Shown here piece by piece: positions 43,790 to 55,109 of a DNA stretch of 64,000 nucleotides (position 1 is the first letter of the stretch; each line of letters begins with the position of its first letter). Made by a program: the position numbers and the translations under genes. The notes beneath the pieces are model-generated. The model made no database searches and was not told the DNA's origin. It was given only the letters and a program-made list of their open reading frames with translations. This DNA is from Marinobacterium iners (GTDB lineage: Bacteria; Pseudomonadota; Gammaproteobacteria; Pseudomonadales; Balneatricaceae). The stretch covers positions 3,038,001 through 3,102,000 of the forward strand of contig NZ_CP022297.1 of assembly GCF_017310015.1 (NCBI RefSeq). Direction: 5' to 3'.

Positions 43790-44395
43790 TTAGAAGGGCG
43801 ACCACCAGGGTGAGGATTTCAGGCTGTGTCTGCAGCTTCTGAGCTGCTCCCCATACATCCGGGCGTTGGCATCCACCTTTCGCGCAACGCTGACCAGCCA
43901 GCCCTTGCTGTTATAGGTTTTGCGTTGCCAGCCGCCGTGCCCTTCGTGGTACGCCAGATACTGGTTGTAGGCGTCCCACTTGGAGATGCCCAATGTCTTT
44001 TGCGACACGTCAGCATACCAGCCCATGAAATCGACCGCATCGTCGTAGTCATCACGGTCAGCACCCCAGTTACCGGTCCTGTCCTTGTACCAGTCCCATG
44101 TCTCGTCTTTTACCTGGGCATATCCGTACGCGCTGGATACTCGCCACCACATGGGGATGCCGAGGAAGCTGTCGCGAGGAGGGGCGGCATTGTGCCTGAA
44201 GCTGGACTCCTGTCGCATGATGGCCAGCTGCACCTGAATCGGCAGGCCATACTTTCGCTCAACCGTCAGAGAGGCATCAAACCAGTCGGGCTTCTCGCGA
44301 AAGATCCGGCAGGCATTTTCCACATTGGACGGCGGTGTGGTCGCACAGGACGCCAACAGAAGAGGCAACATCAGAAACAAACAGATTCTTTGCAT
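43790..44395 (-). CDS. Lysozyme-like/lytic transglycosylase lipoprotein
   Basis: 201 residues from the ATG at 44395. The lipoprotein signal MQRICLFLMLPLLLASC has its lipobox Cys at 17. The SLT-like domain has the catalytic Glu in AIMRQESSFRHNA, SSAYGYAQVKDETWDWYK and YLAYHEGHGGW. It probably cleaves peptidoglycan at the outer membrane. It starts 27 bases after the Msr gene stop, same strand. Confidence 0.85.
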   Translation of the reverse strand: MQRICLFLMLPLLLASCATTPPSNVENACRIFREKPDWFDASLTVERKYGLPIQVQLAIMRQESSFRHNAAPPRDSFLGIPMWWRVSSAYGYAQVKDETWDWYKDRTGNWGADRDDYDDAVDFMGWYADVSQKTLGISKWDAYNQYLAYHEGHGGWQRKTYNSKGWLVSVARKVDANARMYGEQLRSCRHSLKSSPWWSPF

Positions 44396-44421
44396 ACGTA
44401 CACCGGCAACCGGATGAGCAG

Positions 44422-45288
44422 TTAAAACCGTTTTTGATACCGGTGGCAATAAGGCGTCTTGCCCGTGCGCACGTAGTAGTCCTGATGGAACTCTTCGGCA
44501 CGCCAGAACGGTGCCATCGGCAGAACCCGCGTCACCACACCCAGCCCCTGATTTTCCAGCTGTGCAATCAGCTTTTCGCTGATGCCACGCTCTTCGTCAT
44601 CCTGCACGAAAATGGCAGATGCATATTGAGGCCCGATATCGGGCCCCTGACCGTTTTCCTGAGTCGGGTCGTGAATCTCAAAGAACAGCTTGGCCAGTGT
44701 TTCAAAATCAACTTTTGCCGGGTCGTACAGCACTTCCACGGTTTCCAGATGACCGGTCTGCTTGCCACACACCTGTTCATAACTGGGGTTATCCACATGA
44801 CCGCCCATGTAACCGGACACAACCGACACCACACCGGGGTGCTGCTGCAGCAGGTGCTCAACCCCCCAGAAACAGCCGCCAGCGAAATAGGCGGTCTTCA
44901 GGGTACTGCCCTGCTGCTGTGCCAGTTCTTCGGCACTGATGAAGTCCATGGAAATGGAGTTGACGCAATGGCGCACGTTCTTGCGTGTCAGCATTTCGCC
45001 TTCAAATACGTGTCCCAGATGACCGCCGCAGTTGGCACAGAGAATTTCGGTGCGGCGGCCGTCTGCGTCCACTTCACGACGAATGGCGCCTTCAATTTCA
45101 TCATCAAAGCTGGGCCAGCCGCAGTGGGAGGGGAACTTGTCTTCAGAGCGGTAGAGGTGCGCCCCACACTGTTTGCAGGCATAGACACCGGTTTCAAAAT
45201 GCTCGTTGTACTCGCCGGTGAAAGGTCGCTCCGTCCCCTTTCGGATGATGACGTACTCTTCTTCAGGGGTCAGCTTTCTGTAGGACAT
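44422..45288 (-). CDS. Peptide-methionine sulfoxide reductase MsrB-MsrA fusion
   Basis: 288 residues. The N-terminal MsrB domain (1-about 125) has zinc-binding CKQCGAH and CANCGGH and the catalytic Cys in RHCVNSISMDF. The C-terminal MsrA domain starts near 130 with the catalytic Cys in AYFAGGCFWGVEH, then GYMGGH and the end EFHQDYY. It repairs both R- and S-methionine sulfoxide in the cytoplasm. The B-then-A order is less common than A-then-B. Confidence 0.95.
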   Translation of the reverse strand: MSYRKLTPEEEYVIIRKGTERPFTGEYNEHFETGVYACKQCGAHLYRSEDKFPSHCGWPSFDDEIEGAIRREVDADGRRTEILCANCGGHLGHVFEGEMLTRKNVRHCVNSISMDFISAEELAQQQGSTLKTAYFAGGCFWGVEHLLQQHPGVVSVVSGYMGGHVDNPSYEQVCGKQTGHLETVEVLYDPAKVDFETLAKLFFEIHDPTQENGQGPDIGPQYASAIFVQDDEERGISEKLIAQLENQGLGVVTRVLPMAPFWRAEEFHQDYYVRTGKTPYCHRYQKRF

Positions 45289-45316
45289 GATCTACCTCGG
45301 CACGGGAAATTGTGTG

Positions 45317-45910
45317 TTATTTTGCCGTTTCGTGCAGCAGCCACTGCTTGATGACATCGGCCATCTCGGCACTCAGACTCGAGAACGCGTCGACGACATC
45401 GGCCAGCTCACTGCTGTCGGCAGGGCGGCTGATATCTAGCGAGGTTTCAGCCAGAATCGTGCGCCCGTTGGCTTCTACCAGCTGCAGGTGGCCACGGATC
45501 ACAACCGTGGGTACCCCTTGATGATATTCGGTCTGAAAGGCGTCCAGTCGGGATACCAGCACGCGGTCCGCTGCCAGACGCACTTCGTCTCCGCTGATCT
45601 GACTGAAGCGGCTGTCCCGCTGCAGGGCCGAAATCAGCAGATCACGCCACAGCTCCGGTATCGCACTGTTCCAGCGAGCGCCCGCATATACACTTGGGGG
45701 CTTGCCTTCCGGCACCACCAGCATGTGGCGGCCATTGAGCAGATCCGGGGTTTGGGGGCGTAGTACTCTCAGGCTTTCCACCTGTACGCTTTGACCCGCG
45801 ACGGCGGGTACAGGTTCCAGTGCCCAGCTCTGTACCGGCTCAGCCGAGGGCAGCCAGCTGCAGCCCGCCAACCCCATCGTCAGTAACCCCGTAAACAGCA
45901 GATGTCTCAT
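45317..45910 (-). CDS. PqiC-like ABC-transport auxiliary lipoprotein
   Basis: 197 residues from MRHLLFTG with GGGGA eight bases upstream. The lipobox LTMGLAGC is followed by the DUF330 domain (VESLRVLRPQTPDLLNGRHML and RWNSAIPELWRDLLISALQ in pieces). It is the outer-membrane-side partner of the MCE protein encoded just before. Last gene of the mla-like operon 48793-45317. Confidence 0.85.
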   Translation of the reverse strand: MRHLLFTGLLTMGLAGCSWLPSAEPVQSWALEPVPAVAGQSVQVESLRVLRPQTPDLLNGRHMLVVPEGKPPSVYAGARWNSAIPELWRDLLISALQRDSRFSQISGDEVRLAADRVLVSRLDAFQTEYHQGVPTVVIRGHLQLVEANGRTILAETSLDISRPADSSELADVVDAFSSLSAEMADVIKQWLLHETAK

Positions 45911-45924
45911 GTACACAGTCCCCA

Positions 45925-46863
45925 TCAAGGCGTAAATTCAGGTGCAGGCGGTCGCCCGGTCAGGTAGGCAGCCGGGTCCTCTTCCAGTCTCGACAGGATG
46001 CGACTCAGGGTGCCCAGACTGCGTTGCAACTCCTGCATGACCGGGCCGATCTCGGCCATGCCCTGCAGACCGTTGTCCAGTGCGCTCGCATTGCGGCTCA
46101 ACAGGCGCTCCAGCTGTTCACCGCTCTGTGCCAGCGACTGCATCGCCCGGCGCCCATCCACCACCATCGGCGCCCCCTGATCGGACAGCAGCCGGTCGGC
46201 ATGGTTGATCAATTGGGTCGCGGCCTGCAGAACCTTTTGTGCCTCTTCAGCCGTTGTGCTCAGATTGGCCAGCGTCTCACCCACCCCCGATCTGGATTCG
46301 ACCAGCTCCTCGGACACCTGCTCCAGGTTATGGATGATGCGGCCAATGCGGTCGATGTTTTCCGGTGACAGCAATTCAGCCCCCTGCTCTACCAGTTCGT
46401 TCACACCGGTGAGCAGTGCTTCGCCGTTACCCAGCAATGCCCCGATCGGTGATGGATCGGCTTCGATGACCGGTGGCCCTTCCTTTGGCCGCTCCAGCGC
46501 TGGGGCCTGCGGATTGTCGGAACTGAGCAGAATATTGGCCGCTCCGGTAATGTTGGCGATCGCCAGCCGCGCACGTGTCCCCTGGTTGATCGGCGTCACG
46601 GCACTGACCTCCATGTCCGCCAGGACGCGGCGAGGGTCAGCCGGGTCCAGCTGAAGCTGTTTTACTTCACCCACGCGCAGGCCGTTGTACTGAACCAGGC
46701 TGCCCACGGTAAGGCCTGTTACCGCCTCGTTGAAAACCACGCGATAGCGCCGTGTTTCCTGCTGCTGTCCGGACTGAACCAGCCAGATGCCAAAAAACAG
46801 CGCCGCCAAAAGCCCCGCCAGAGTGAACAGTCCAATCAGCACATGATGTGCACGTGTTTCCAT
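45925..46863 (-). CDS. MlaD-family (MCE) substrate-binding protein
   Basis: 312 residues: N-terminal membrane anchor (VLIGLFTLAGLLAALFFGIWL), one MCE domain at about 38-120 (GLTVGSLVQYNGLRVGEVKQL in pieces) and a long helical C-terminus with regular hydrophobic heptads (LERLLSRNASALDNGLQGMAE in pieces). It binds lipids in the periplasm and forms a hexamer on the permease. Confidence 0.88.
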   Translation of the reverse strand: METRAHHVLIGLFTLAGLLAALFFGIWLVQSGQQQETRRYRVVFNEAVTGLTVGSLVQYNGLRVGEVKQLQLDPADPRRVLADMEVSAVTPINQGTRARLAIANITGAANILLSSDNPQAPALERPKEGPPVIEADPSPIGALLGNGEALLTGVNELVEQGAELLSPENIDRIGRIIHNLEQVSEELVESRSGVGETLANLSTTAEEAQKVLQAATQLINHADRLLSDQGAPMVVDGRRAMQSLAQSGEQLERLLSRNASALDNGLQGMAEIGPVMQELQRSLGTLSRILSRLEEDPAAYLTGRPPAPEFTP

Positions 46864-46865
46864 GC

Positions 46866-47654
46866 TTACCTCTCCCCTGCCGCCGCGTAGGCGGCACGGC
46901 CTCTTGGGCCATTAAAATAGGCCTGTATCCATTCATCGTTATGGCGAGATACACGCTCGGGTGTATCCGCGACCAGCACCCGCTTCTGCGACAGTACCGC
47001 GATACGGTCACAGGCGGTCCAGAGTGAATCCAGATCATGCGTCACCATGAACACCGCCACCCCCAGTGCGTTGCGCAGGGTCAGCAGCAACTGGTCAAAA
47101 TCGGCGGCGCCGATGGGGTCCAGCCCTGCGGTGGGCTCGTCCAGAAACAGCACATCCGGGTCCAGCGCCAGTGCCCGGGCCAATGCAGCACGTTTCACCA
47201 TACCACCGGACAGTGAAGCCGGGTACAGATCACCGGCATGTGGTGCGAGCCCCGTCAGCGCCAGTTTGACCTCTGCCAACGCCTCGGCATCAGCACGACT
47301 CAGTCCGGCATGCTCGATCAACGGCAAGGCCACATTTTCCCGAACGGTCAGCGAGCTGAACAACGCGCCGCCCTGAAACAGCACCCCCAGACGCTGCTCA
47401 AGCCGGGAGCGTCTTGCCCCTGACAATGCCAGCAGATTCTGACCGAACAGACGAATCTCACCCGTACTGGGACGGTTCAAACCCACAATCGAGCGCAGCA
47501 GTACCGACTTGCCGGTACCCGAACCGCCCACCACACCCAGGATCTCACCGGGATACAGATCGAGATCCAGATGCTCATGCACCGTGTTGCGACCAAAACG
47601 GTTGCACAGGCCACGCACCTCAATCAGCGGGGACGGCTTGATATCCTTTGTCAT
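46866..47654 (-). CDS. ABC transporter ATPase, MlaF type
   Basis: 262 residues. Walker A GGSGTGKSVLL, Q-loop FQGGALF, signature LSGGMVKRAALARA, Walker B VLFLDEPTAGLDP and switch His in VTHDLDS. The ATG overlaps the permease stop as TGATG. It powers phospholipid movement by the MlaE-type permease. Confidence 0.92.
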   Translation of the reverse strand: MTKDIKPSPLIEVRGLCNRFGRNTVHEHLDLDLYPGEILGVVGGSGTGKSVLLRSIVGLNRPSTGEIRLFGQNLLALSGARRSRLEQRLGVLFQGGALFSSLTVRENVALPLIEHAGLSRADAEALAEVKLALTGLAPHAGDLYPASLSGGMVKRAALARALALDPDVLFLDEPTAGLDPIGAADFDQLLLTLRNALGVAVFMVTHDLDSLWTACDRIAVLSQKRVLVADTPERVSRHNDEWIQAYFNGPRGRAAYAAAGER

Positions 47655-48793
47655 CACCACCCCATCTCCATGAAAAACAGCGCCGCCAGCGCATCCAGCA
47701 ATATCACCATAAAGATTGACTGAACCACGGCGGAGGTGGTGTGACGCCCGACGGATTCGGCACTGCCACTGACCTTAAAGCCCTCCATGCAGCCGATCAC
47801 GGCCACCACAAAGGCAAACAGCGGCGCTTTCACCAACCCGACCAGATAGTGCTTCAACGGTACATCCGCCAGAATGCCGAAGAACTGCCCCAGCGGAATA
47901 TCCAGCGATACCAGCGCCACCAGTGCACCACCGGTCAGGCCGGATATGATCGCCACGAAGGTCAGCAGCGGCAGCGTGATCAACAACGCCAGCACGCGCG
48001 GCACCACCAACAGCTCCATGGGACTAAGCCCCAGCGTTCGCAATGCATCCAACTCTTCGTTGGCTTTCATGGAACCGATCTGAGCGGTAAACGCACTGGC
48101 CGTTCGACCCGCCAGCAGGATGGCTGCCAAAATCACGCCAAATTCTCGCAGAAAGGCGTAGGCCACCAGATTCACAGTATAGATTTCGGCGCCAAACTCA
48201 CCCAGTACCGTCGCCCCCAGAAAGGCCACCACGGCACCCACCAGAAAGGTGAGCAGCGCCACGATCGGGACAGCATTGAGCCCGGTTTCGTGAATCTGAT
48301 TCACCAGTGCGGTCATGCGCCAGCGCCATGGCCGCAATACAATGCCGAACAGCGTCTGCAATACCAGTCCGATAAAGCCGCTCAACTCCCAGAAGTGACG
48401 GAAGACGATCTCGCTTTGCTCGCCAAGATGCGCCAATGCGGCAATCAGCGGCGAGGGCTTGGGTGAAGGCTCTGCCGGTTCTCGCGACAACGCCTTTATC
48501 ACCACCTGCAGCAACCCCTTGCGCTCGGGTTGCAGCGTCTGGCTCTGTTCAATCAGGGTGCGCAGTCGATCCGCACCAAACCAGTTTGCCAGCAGCGTCG
48601 CGCCAGCCGTATCCAGTGCCTGGATGTCCTCCAGCTGCAGCACACAATCCCCTTCGGGGGACGACTGCTGCGCAAGCATCTGCTTCAGGTGCCGATAGTG
48701 AGACAGCGTCCAGCTGCCACCCAGACACACCCGCTGGTCGTGCCACTCAATCCAGCCGGGGGCGGTATCGGTTGTCATCGCCGGTTTTTGCAT
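47654..48793 (-). CDS. MlaE-family permease with N-terminal STAS-like domain
   Basis: About 379 residues (start among several candidates 48778-48805). Residues to about 90 form a STAS-like domain (CVLQLEDIQALDTAGATLLAN in pieces), usually a separate MlaB protein. The rest is the MlaE permease (ALLTFLVGAVVAFLGATVLGEFG in pieces; ELDALRTLGLSPMELLVVPRV). So MlaB and MlaE are fused here. First gene of the lipid-transport operon. Confidence 0.9.
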   Translation of the reverse strand: MQKPAMTTDTAPGWIEWHDQRVCLGGSWTLSHYRHLKQMLAQQSSPEGDCVLQLEDIQALDTAGATLLANWFGADRLRTLIEQSQTLQPERKGLLQVVIKALSREPAEPSPKPSPLIAALAHLGEQSEIVFRHFWELSGFIGLVLQTLFGIVLRPWRWRMTALVNQIHETGLNAVPIVALLTFLVGAVVAFLGATVLGEFGAEIYTVNLVAYAFLREFGVILAAILLAGRTASAFTAQIGSMKANEELDALRTLGLSPMELLVVPRVLALLITLPLLTFVAIISGLTGGALVALVSLDIPLGQFFGILADVPLKHYLVGLVKAPLFAFVVAVIGCMEGFKVSGSAESVGRHTTSAVVQSIFMVILLDALAALFFMEMGW

Positions 48794-48948
48794 CCCTGTG
48801 CGCACCTGAATAGCCTGTTGAAAGGCTCATTTTCCTCCCCCTGCCCCTTTGCTGCAATAGCGAAGGCTCCGAGCCCTGTCACCCGGCAGGGGTGCGCTGT
48901 ATAATGACCGGTTTCGACAGCGCCAACGAATCAGAGATACGGACCCCA

Positions 48949-51831
<2,883 letters not shown>

Positions 51832-51836
51832 GCATC

Positions 51837-51869
51837 AGCGGGGCTGGAACATCACCGGCCCCGCTTAAA
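51837..51869 (+). terminator. Probable terminator after valS
   Basis: AGCGGGGCTGG pairs with CCGGCCCCGCT (one bulged base) around AACATCA, followed by TAAATCTTTA. It lies five bases after the stop. Confidence 0.65.
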
Positions 51870-51891
51870 TCTTTACAACCCTATCCGCTAC

Positions 51892-52275
51892 TCAGTCTCG
51901 ATTGCGGATCATGTCGGCAATCGCAAACATCGGCTCTTTCAACATCTGTTTGAGCTCATCATCCGCGCCAATCTGCTCCAGTGCCTTGTCCATGCACAAC
52001 AGCCATTGGTCGCGCTCGTCTGTACCGATCGCATAGGGTTTGTGCGGACTGGTCATGCAGACCGAGCCGTATTTCTCGGCATAACGCTGCGGCCCACCCA
52101 TCCAGCCGGTCAGATAGTCGGCCAGCCTCTCTTTCATCGGTGTCAGATCCTTGCCATGCATGGCACGAATGCCGGCCACTTCGGGCGCGCTGTCCATGTA
52201 GTCATAAAAAGCGTTCGTGAGCTGACGGATGCCCTCCTCTCCCAGTGCTTCAAATGGGGTGTTGTAACCACTCAT
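51892..52275 (-). CDS. Group II truncated haemoglobin
   Basis: 127 residues with the 2-on-2 globin pattern: FEALGEEGIRQLTNAFYDYM, the proximal histidine in TSPHKPYAIG, and GTDERDQWLLCMDKAL. It binds haem and may scavenge NO or peroxide. A single gene, convergent with valS. Confidence 0.9.
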   Translation of the reverse strand: MSGYNTPFEALGEEGIRQLTNAFYDYMDSAPEVAGIRAMHGKDLTPMKERLADYLTGWMGGPQRYAEKYGSVCMTSPHKPYAIGTDERDQWLLCMDKALEQIGADDELKQMLKEPMFAIADMIRNRD

Positions 52276-52393
52276 GGGGTATTCCTCTGTTAGTATCCTT
52301 ATGCTGAGCCAACATAAATCAGCCAGACTTCAGATAAAAGCCTGTAGGTGCACTTAATATCCATTTTCCAACACAGGGGGATATCACAAGCAC

Positions 52394-52858
52394 ATGGCTA
52401 ACTCTAACCGACGCCGATGGGTGATACTGGCACTGGCAGTCACCTTGCTACTGCCCCCAGCCTGGTTCTGGTACAACCTGTTGAGTCCTTGGGGATACAC
52501 GGCGCCCGCTGGCCTGGCGGCCATTGCCCCTGACCGCCAACACAGACTGTTTGTGTACGGCACGCTGACCCATCGCTGGGTACGCTGGCTGGTAACAGGG
52601 GAACAGATCGTATCGACACCCGCTCGCCTGCCCGGCTTTCGTCGAGAAGGGCTGGACCTGGTTACGGAGCCAACAGCCGTGACACAGGGCGAGCTACTGG
52701 AGGTAGCTCCGACCAGCCTGCGCCGGCTTGACCGATACGAGCGACTGGGAATTCGCTACGAGCGAGTCCGGCTGACACTGGAGGATGGGAAAGAGGCCTG
52801 GGTGTACACGCGCATTAAGCAACCACCAGCAGAGACAGAGCCCACCCTTACTCGATGA
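52394..52858 (+). CDS. Gamma-glutamylcyclotransferase-like protein, membrane anchored
   Basis: 154 residues. An N-terminal membrane helix (WVILALAVTLLLPPAWFWY) is followed by the AIG2/GGCT fold. The substrate-loop motif is LFVYGTLTH and the catalytic Glu is expected in LRRLDRYERLG. It presumably opens gamma-glutamyl amides to 5-oxoproline, though the substrate is unclear. The 3' end overlaps the convergent nitroreductase-like gene by 11 bases. Confidence 0.85.
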   Translation: MANSNRRRWVILALAVTLLLPPAWFWYNLLSPWGYTAPAGLAAIAPDRQHRLFVYGTLTHRWVRWLVTGEQIVSTPARLPGFRREGLDLVTEPTAVTQGELLEVAPTSLRRLDRYERLGIRYERVRLTLEDGKEAWVYTRIKQPPAETEPTLTR

Positions 52859-53830
52859 TGACATCGTCCAGCGGACGGCGCGGCGAGGCAGGCAGACGGT
52901 CATCGGGATACCCCAGTCGCAACAGAATCTGGGCATGCCCTTGTGGGCCAATATGCTGTTCCAGCTGAGGCCTTAACTGTGCGTGCTGTATCGGCTGATT
53001 CAGGTAGGAGGCTTGAACGCCCTGCTGTTGCGCGACCAGCAGCAGATGCTGCAGAGCCTGACCTGTTTGCAGCCAGTCACGGGGCGTATCGCCATCACTG
53101 CTCAGCAGCGCCAGTAACGGAGACTCCTCCGCCAGCAGCCGATCCTGAGATGCCATGCTTTTACCCATGTCAAAGTGGCGCACAACACCTCTGACCAAAG
53201 GCGCCACCAACCGAGGCACGGTCAGTCCATCGCCGGCTCGACCCGGATGCATCCACTGCGCCAGCTCATCACGCCAGCTCTCATTCTGCCACAGCAGGCT
53301 GTCGCCCTGTTTAACCAGCTCCACCACCTGCTGTCGCAGCTCCGGGTTCAGCAACAACTGTACATGACCATGTTCAGCACGGGCGACTTCACATAATGCG
53401 TTCTGCAACTCTGCCGACAAGGTTTCCGGCTTGAAGCGGTTGCGCCAGGTCCGGCGGTGAATCAGAGCATCTCCCAGACTCGCCAGCGTCGTTTCTTTTT
53501 CACCACGCCCAATATGCACCCGAGCCAGCAGATTCGGTGTTTCCTGTTTCGGCAATAGTGTCCAGTCCAGCGACAGCCCGGCATCGGCAGCTGCCACACG
53601 CAGATTGAACAGCGCACAGCCACAGCTGATATGCAATTCACGATTGTCGGGATCATTCACCGGCAGCGCGCGTTGCCAGTCGGCCAACAGCTCGACCACC
53701 TGCTCCGCCTCATTCAGGCGAAACAGCCAGGGCTGAGTATTAGCCAGGGCTGAGTATTGTGGCTGGAAGGTGCCAGAACGGCCTGCTGCAGCAAGGCATG
53801 GAGAGAGGTGCGCTCGGAAGACTCGTCCAT
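52848..53830 (-). pseudogene. Nitroreductase-like (Acg-type) FMN protein, frameshifted by a 17-bp duplication
   Basis: The N-terminus MDESSERTSLHALLQQAVLA with APSSHNTQPW (FMN-binding) is in one frame from 53830. The rest, from VVELLADWQRALP to the stop at 52848, is in another. Between them lies a 17-bp tandem duplication (53725-53758). Removing one copy restores APSSHNTQPWLFRLNEAEQVVELL. The remaining domain has HISCGCALFNLRVAA and ends LRLGYPDDRLPASPRRPLDDVI. It is currently off unless the repeat slips back. Confidence 0.88.
53725..53758. repeat. 17-bp perfect tandem duplication inside a coding region
   Basis: AGCCAGGGCTGAGTATT at 53725-53741 and again at 53742-53758. The unit is not a multiple of three and shifts the frame of the nitroreductase-like gene. 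Confidence 0.95.
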
Positions 53831-53881
53831 CAGTCTGGCTCCTTCAGAGTGGGTGTGGTACCTGAGTGTACGACAGCCACT

Positions 53882-54589
53882 TCAGGCCGTCAGCATGTGG
53901 CCTGCAATTCCGAGGGCAAACCCTAGCACAGCCCCCATGGGAGGGCCCCAATGCCGCGCCAGTTTCACCTGGGGGGCGATGTCCTGAAATACCGAGTAGA
54001 GGATGCCGCCGGCGGCGAACAGCATTATGGATGACACAACGGCTGGATAGTCTGCCAACCAGCTGTACCCCAGCCATGCGGCGGCTGGCCCCATCAGTGC
54101 CATCAGCGCAAAAATCAGAATGATGCGACGTGCCGAGTAGCCGGTGTGATGACGCAACTCGCGGAATGCGTTAAAGCCCTCGGGCAGATTCTGTAAGCCG
54201 ATCAGCAGAGCCAGCAGCAGGCCGTTGCTGCCGCCAAGTGCAAAGGTTGCACCCAGCGCAATGGACTCCGGCACAAAATCGGCCAGCATCGCCACCAGCT
54301 GACTGGCCGAGGTCTTGAAATGGTTCAGCAGGACATCGATGCACAGAAAAATCATTCCACCCAGTACAAACCAGAACAGGGCAGCGGTTGTATCAAGGTG
54401 TTCAAGGCCGTCAGGAACCAGCACCAATGCCACCGCGGACAGCAGAGCACCGCCACCCAAGGCGATGACACTGTGACGAAACTCCTTTTCCAGCCAGTGC
54501 GGGCGTATCCGTTCGGCGCAGGCCAGCCATGCACCCAGCGGCATACTCAGTCCGGCCAATAGCGTTAACGTCAGTATGTGCAACAGCAT
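53882..54589 (-). CDS. ZIP-family metal transporter
   Basis: 235 residues from MLLHILTLTLLAGLSMPLGA with GGGGGT upstream; an earlier in-frame start at 54640 would overlap ybaK. Eight membrane segments. The metal-site helix 4 contains LADFVPESIALGATFALGGS and helix 5 LQNLPEGFNAFRELR, the two conserved ZIP motifs. It imports Zn, Mn or Fe. Confidence 0.9.
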   Translation of the reverse strand: MLLHILTLTLLAGLSMPLGAWLACAERIRPHWLEKEFRHSVIALGGGALLSAVALVLVPDGLEHLDTTAALFWFVLGGMIFLCIDVLLNHFKTSASQLVAMLADFVPESIALGATFALGGSNGLLLALLIGLQNLPEGFNAFRELRHHTGYSARRIILIFALMALMGPAAAWLGYSWLADYPAVVSSIMLFAAGGILYSVFQDIAPQVKLARHWGPPMGAVLGFALGIAGHMLTA

Positions 54590-54614
54590 GGTAACCCCCG
54601 AATAGCGAAGACCT

Positions 54615-55082
54615 CTAGCCTGCAATCGGTGCGAAAACACCCGATGTCAGCCGAGCCAGATCTTGCGGTGACAGCTCAATCTCAAGCCCACGCCGTCCGG
54701 CGCTGACGTGTATCGTATCCAAAGCAGCGGCACTGTCATCAATAAAGGTCTTGAGCCGCTTTTTCTGGCCCAGGGGACTTACCCCACCCAGCACATACCC
54801 GGTTACACGCTCGACCTCGACCGGATCAGCCATCGCGGCCTTTTTGGCACCCGCCGCCTTGGCGATCTGTTTCAGATTGAGCTTGCCGACCACCGGAACG
54901 ATGCCGACCGCCAGTGCCTTGCCATCGAGACTGACCACCAGCGTCTTGAATACCTGTGCGGGGTCCAGCCCCAGCTTTTCGGCCGCTTCAAGCCCATAGG
55001 ATTCATTTGCAGGGTCATGGCTGTATTCATGAATACGGTGTGCAATACCCGCTTTGCGGGCCTGATCAACTGCGGGTGTCAT
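54615..55082 (-). CDS. ybaK: Cys-tRNA(Pro)/Cys-tRNA deacylase YbaK
   Basis: 155 residues with the YbaK/ProX fold: GLEAAEKLGLDPAQVFKTLVV, the conserved Lys in KLNLKQIAKAAGAKKAAMAD in pieces, and VLGGVSPLGQKKRLKTFID. It removes mischarged cysteine from tRNA-Pro. It is 27 bases after rhlE, same direction reversed in order, so possibly independent. Confidence 0.93.
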   Translation of the reverse strand: MTPAVDQARKAGIAHRIHEYSHDPANESYGLEAAEKLGLDPAQVFKTLVVSLDGKALAVGIVPVVGKLNLKQIAKAAGAKKAAMADPVEVERVTGYVLGGVSPLGQKKRLKTFIDDSAAALDTIHVSAGRRGLEIELSPQDLARLTSGVFAPIAG

Positions 55083-55109
55083 CCTTTCGACTCCTACAGG
55101 TTACTGTAA

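Noticed and set aside
43570..43850. Open frames on both strands between the 558-residue gene and the lysozyme-like gene
   Set aside because: No ribosome site or recognisable motif; an integrase-like look (LTRHAYSMTALKF) was not convincing.
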